Source: Aristolochia californica (taxonomy: Eukaryota; Streptophyta; Magnoliopsida; Piperales; Aristolochiaceae). From it: a stretch of DNA of 64,000 nt. The position numbers were made by a program, and so were the translations under genes. The stretch covers positions 29,455,610 through 29,519,609 of the forward strand of contig JARWKL010000004.1 in NCBI GenBank assembly GCA_029961685.1. The letters run 5' to 3'. Shown here in pieces: positions 61,658-64,000 of this stretch; within the stretch, counting starts at the first letter, position 1; each line of letters begins with the position of its first letter. The notes beneath the pieces are model-generated. The model saw only the letters and a list, made by a program, of their open reading frames with translations. It searched no databases and had not been told where the DNA came from.

Positions 61658-64000
61658 ACATGATAAATGACTTTACAATCATCTATGATTGTTAGCTCAG
61701 ATTTTTGTAAATGGGCAAAATAATGGCTTGTTTGAGTCGGGTAAATATCCTACCGCACGTTCACTTGAGAATTTAATGTTATTTTCTTTAATAGGTTTTG
61801 ATCCATAGGTCATTTGCATCATTTAACATGTTTCAAGCATGCATATCCATTTTTTAAAACATGTGTAGAAAAATCCTTTTCTAATAAAATTCCGACCTAT
61901 TAGGGTTGAACTAGTGGAATTTCCCAAACTTGGATAACAAAACTTTTGTGTTCATTTTTGGTGTGTGAATAAATTTATTTACTTACATTTATTTATTGCT
62001 TTAAATTCTTTCTATACATAATTTTATTTTGTTGTGATCAATTTGCCTTATATCACTTTTTTTGTTTACGAGATGAAGGGAAAGTGAAAACTCAAGTTTT
62101 GATTTTAGAAAAAAGTATGCATCCAAAATGGAAATGCACAATGCAAAAATGCACAAATGTAGAGAGAGATAATTCCAAAAAGTGTCTGTATTTTTTAGGG
62201 ATTGTAAACTCTTTTTTGTTTTTATATATCAGGTTCAGCAATCGTCAGGAAAAGGGGGAGGCGGGGGATTTTTAACTAAGTGTTAACTCCCAATCCATAT
62301 GTCATTACTTTAAAAAATATAGCCCGTTACACATGATAAATCACTTTACAATCATCTATGATCGTTAGGTCAGCTTTTTTTAAATGGGCAAAATAAAGGC
62401 TTGTTTGACTCAGGGAAATATCCCACTGCATGTTCACAAGAGAATTCAACGTTATCACCATTAAAAGGTTTGGATCCCTTGGTCATTTGCATATTTCAAT
62501 ATGTTTCAAGCATGCATATCCATTTTTTAAAACATATGTAGAAAAATATTTTTCTTATAAAATTACAAGGTTTTAGGGTTGAACTAGTCGAATTTCCCAA
62601 ACTTGGATAACAAAACTTTTGTGATCATTTGTGGTGTGTGGATAAATTTTATTTCCTTACTTTTTTTATTGATTTAAATTATTTTGATACTTAAACTCTA
62701 AAATTTTCATTTTTTTGTTATCTATTTGCCTTTTATCTCTTTTTTTCTTTACGAGATGAAGGGAAAGTGAAAACTCAAGCTTTGATTTAAGAAGAAAGTG
62801 TACATCTAAAATGGAAATGCACAATGCCTAAATGAAGAGAGAGAAAATTCCAAAAAATGTCTGTAATTTTTAGGGATTATAAACTCTTTTTAGTTTTCAT
62901 ATATCATGTCCTGCAATCGTCGGGAAAAGGGGGAGGCGTAGGATTTTTAACTGAGTGTTGACTCCCAACCCACAAGTCATTCCTTACAAAATATAGCATG
63001 TTACGCATGATAAATCACTTTAGAATCATCTATGAGCGTTAGGTCAGCTTTTTGTAAATGGGCAAAATAATGGCTTGTTTGACTCGTGTAAATATCCCAC
63101 CGCACATTCACTTGAGAATTTAATGTTATTCACTTTAAAAGGTTTGGATCCATAGGTCATTCACATCTTTAACATGTTTCAAGCATGCATATCTATTTTT
63201 TACGACGTGTAGAAAAATCTCTTTCTTATAAAATTTTGAGCTATAAGGGTTGACTAGTGGAATTTCCCAAACTAGGATAACAAAATTTTTGTGATTGTTT
63301 GTGGTGTGTGAATAAAAATTTATTTCCTTACATTTTTTATTGCTTTATATCCTTTCCATAAATAAACTCTAAAATTTTCATTTTGTTGTGATCTATTTGC
63401 CTTTTATCTCTTTTTTTGTTTACGAGATGAAGGGAAAGTGAAAACTCAAGTTTGTATTTAAGAAAAAAATATACATGTAAAATGGAAATGCACAATGCAA
63501 AAATGTAGAGAGAGATAATTCCAAAAAGTGTCTGTAATTTTTTAGGGATTGTCAACTCTTTTAAGTTTTTATATATCAGGTTCTACAATCGTCGGGAAAA
63601 GGCGGAGGCGGGGGATTTATAATTGAGTGTTGAATCCCAATCCATAAGTCATTCCTTACAAAAATATAGCCCGTTATGTATGATAAATAACTTTTCAATC
63701 ATCTATGATCGTTAGGTCAACTTTTTGTAAATGGGCAAAATAATGGCTTGCTTGACTCAGGTAAATATCACACCGCACGTTCACTTGAGAATTTAATTCT
63801 ATTCTCATTAAATGGTTTGGATCCATAGGTCATTTGCATCGTTAACATGTTTCAAGCATGCATATCCATTTTTTAAAACATGTGTAGAAAAATCACTTTC
63901 TTATAAAATTCAGAGCTATAATGGTTGAATTAGTTGAATTTCCAAAACGTGGATAACAAAATGTTTGTGCTCATTAGTGGTTTGTGAATAATGTTTCTTT

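Larger units (their letters stand above)
23280..64000 (+). repeat. Tandem satellite array, right block, same monomer
   Basis: The same unit resumes in phase to the right of the retrotransposon and continues to the window end. Landmark positions include 23369, 24043, 24721, 25395, 26069, 26745, 27419, 28090, 28759, 29434, 30111, 30786, 31459, 32133, 32807, 33455, 34129, 34804, 35482, 36154, 36812, 37489, 38162, 38831, 39487, 40157, 40831, 41505, 42826, 43439, 44117, 44798, 46039, 46697, 47374, 48049, 48719, 49392, 50064, 50733, 51407, 52081, 52753, 53423, 54093, 54767, 55459, 56133, 56806, 57481, 58155, 58829, 59497, 60120, 60742, 61414, 62089, 62772 and 63443. Most spacings are 669-678 bp. 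There is no second mobile element and no gene in these 40.7 kb. The last monomer is cut by the window edge. Confidence 0.97.

Overview
The window is plant nuclear heterochromatin. It contains no host gene, tRNA, rRNA or CRISPR array. The plant origin rests on one long-terminal-repeat (LTR) retrotransposon of the Ty1/copia superfamily, whose primer-binding site matches the 3' end of plant initiator tRNA-Met. The species cannot be named from this sequence.

Layout: positions 1-17446 and 23280-64000 are one continuous head-to-tail satellite array. The monomer is AT-rich (roughly 70% A+T by eye) with a modal length of about 674-676 bp. I counted about 88 monomer starts by following a recurring landmark (AACTCAAGTTTTGATTTA). 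The array begins and ends inside monomers, so it runs past both window edges. All monomers have the same orientation. Neighbouring copies differ substantially by eye (of the order of 10-20%), and many carry internal deletions. Some groups share diagnostic variants at offsets of 5, 6 or 8 monomers, a loose higher-order structure. Copies before about 9.0 kb form a subfamily distinct from most later ones.

Positions 17452-23274 hold the retrotransposon, inserted on the minus strand within one monomer. It has two LTRs (391 and 409 bp), 5-bp flanking target repeats (CTTTA/CTTTC), a primer-binding site next to the right LTR and a polypurine tract next to the left LTR. Its order is gag, protease, integrase, reverse transcriptase, RNase H, which is the copia order. 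Every domain is recognisable but broken by stops and frameshifts, so the copy cannot act autonomously. The LTRs differ at about 17 of 391 aligned positions plus one 18-bp microsatellite length difference, so the insertion is not recent.

Short open frames within the satellite, including a minus-strand frame of 60-117 codons that recurs in many monomers, are read as by-products of tandem repetition. The most interesting content is the satellite itself: its higher-order pattern, its microhomology-flanked deletions, and its conserved internal G-rich block and dyad.
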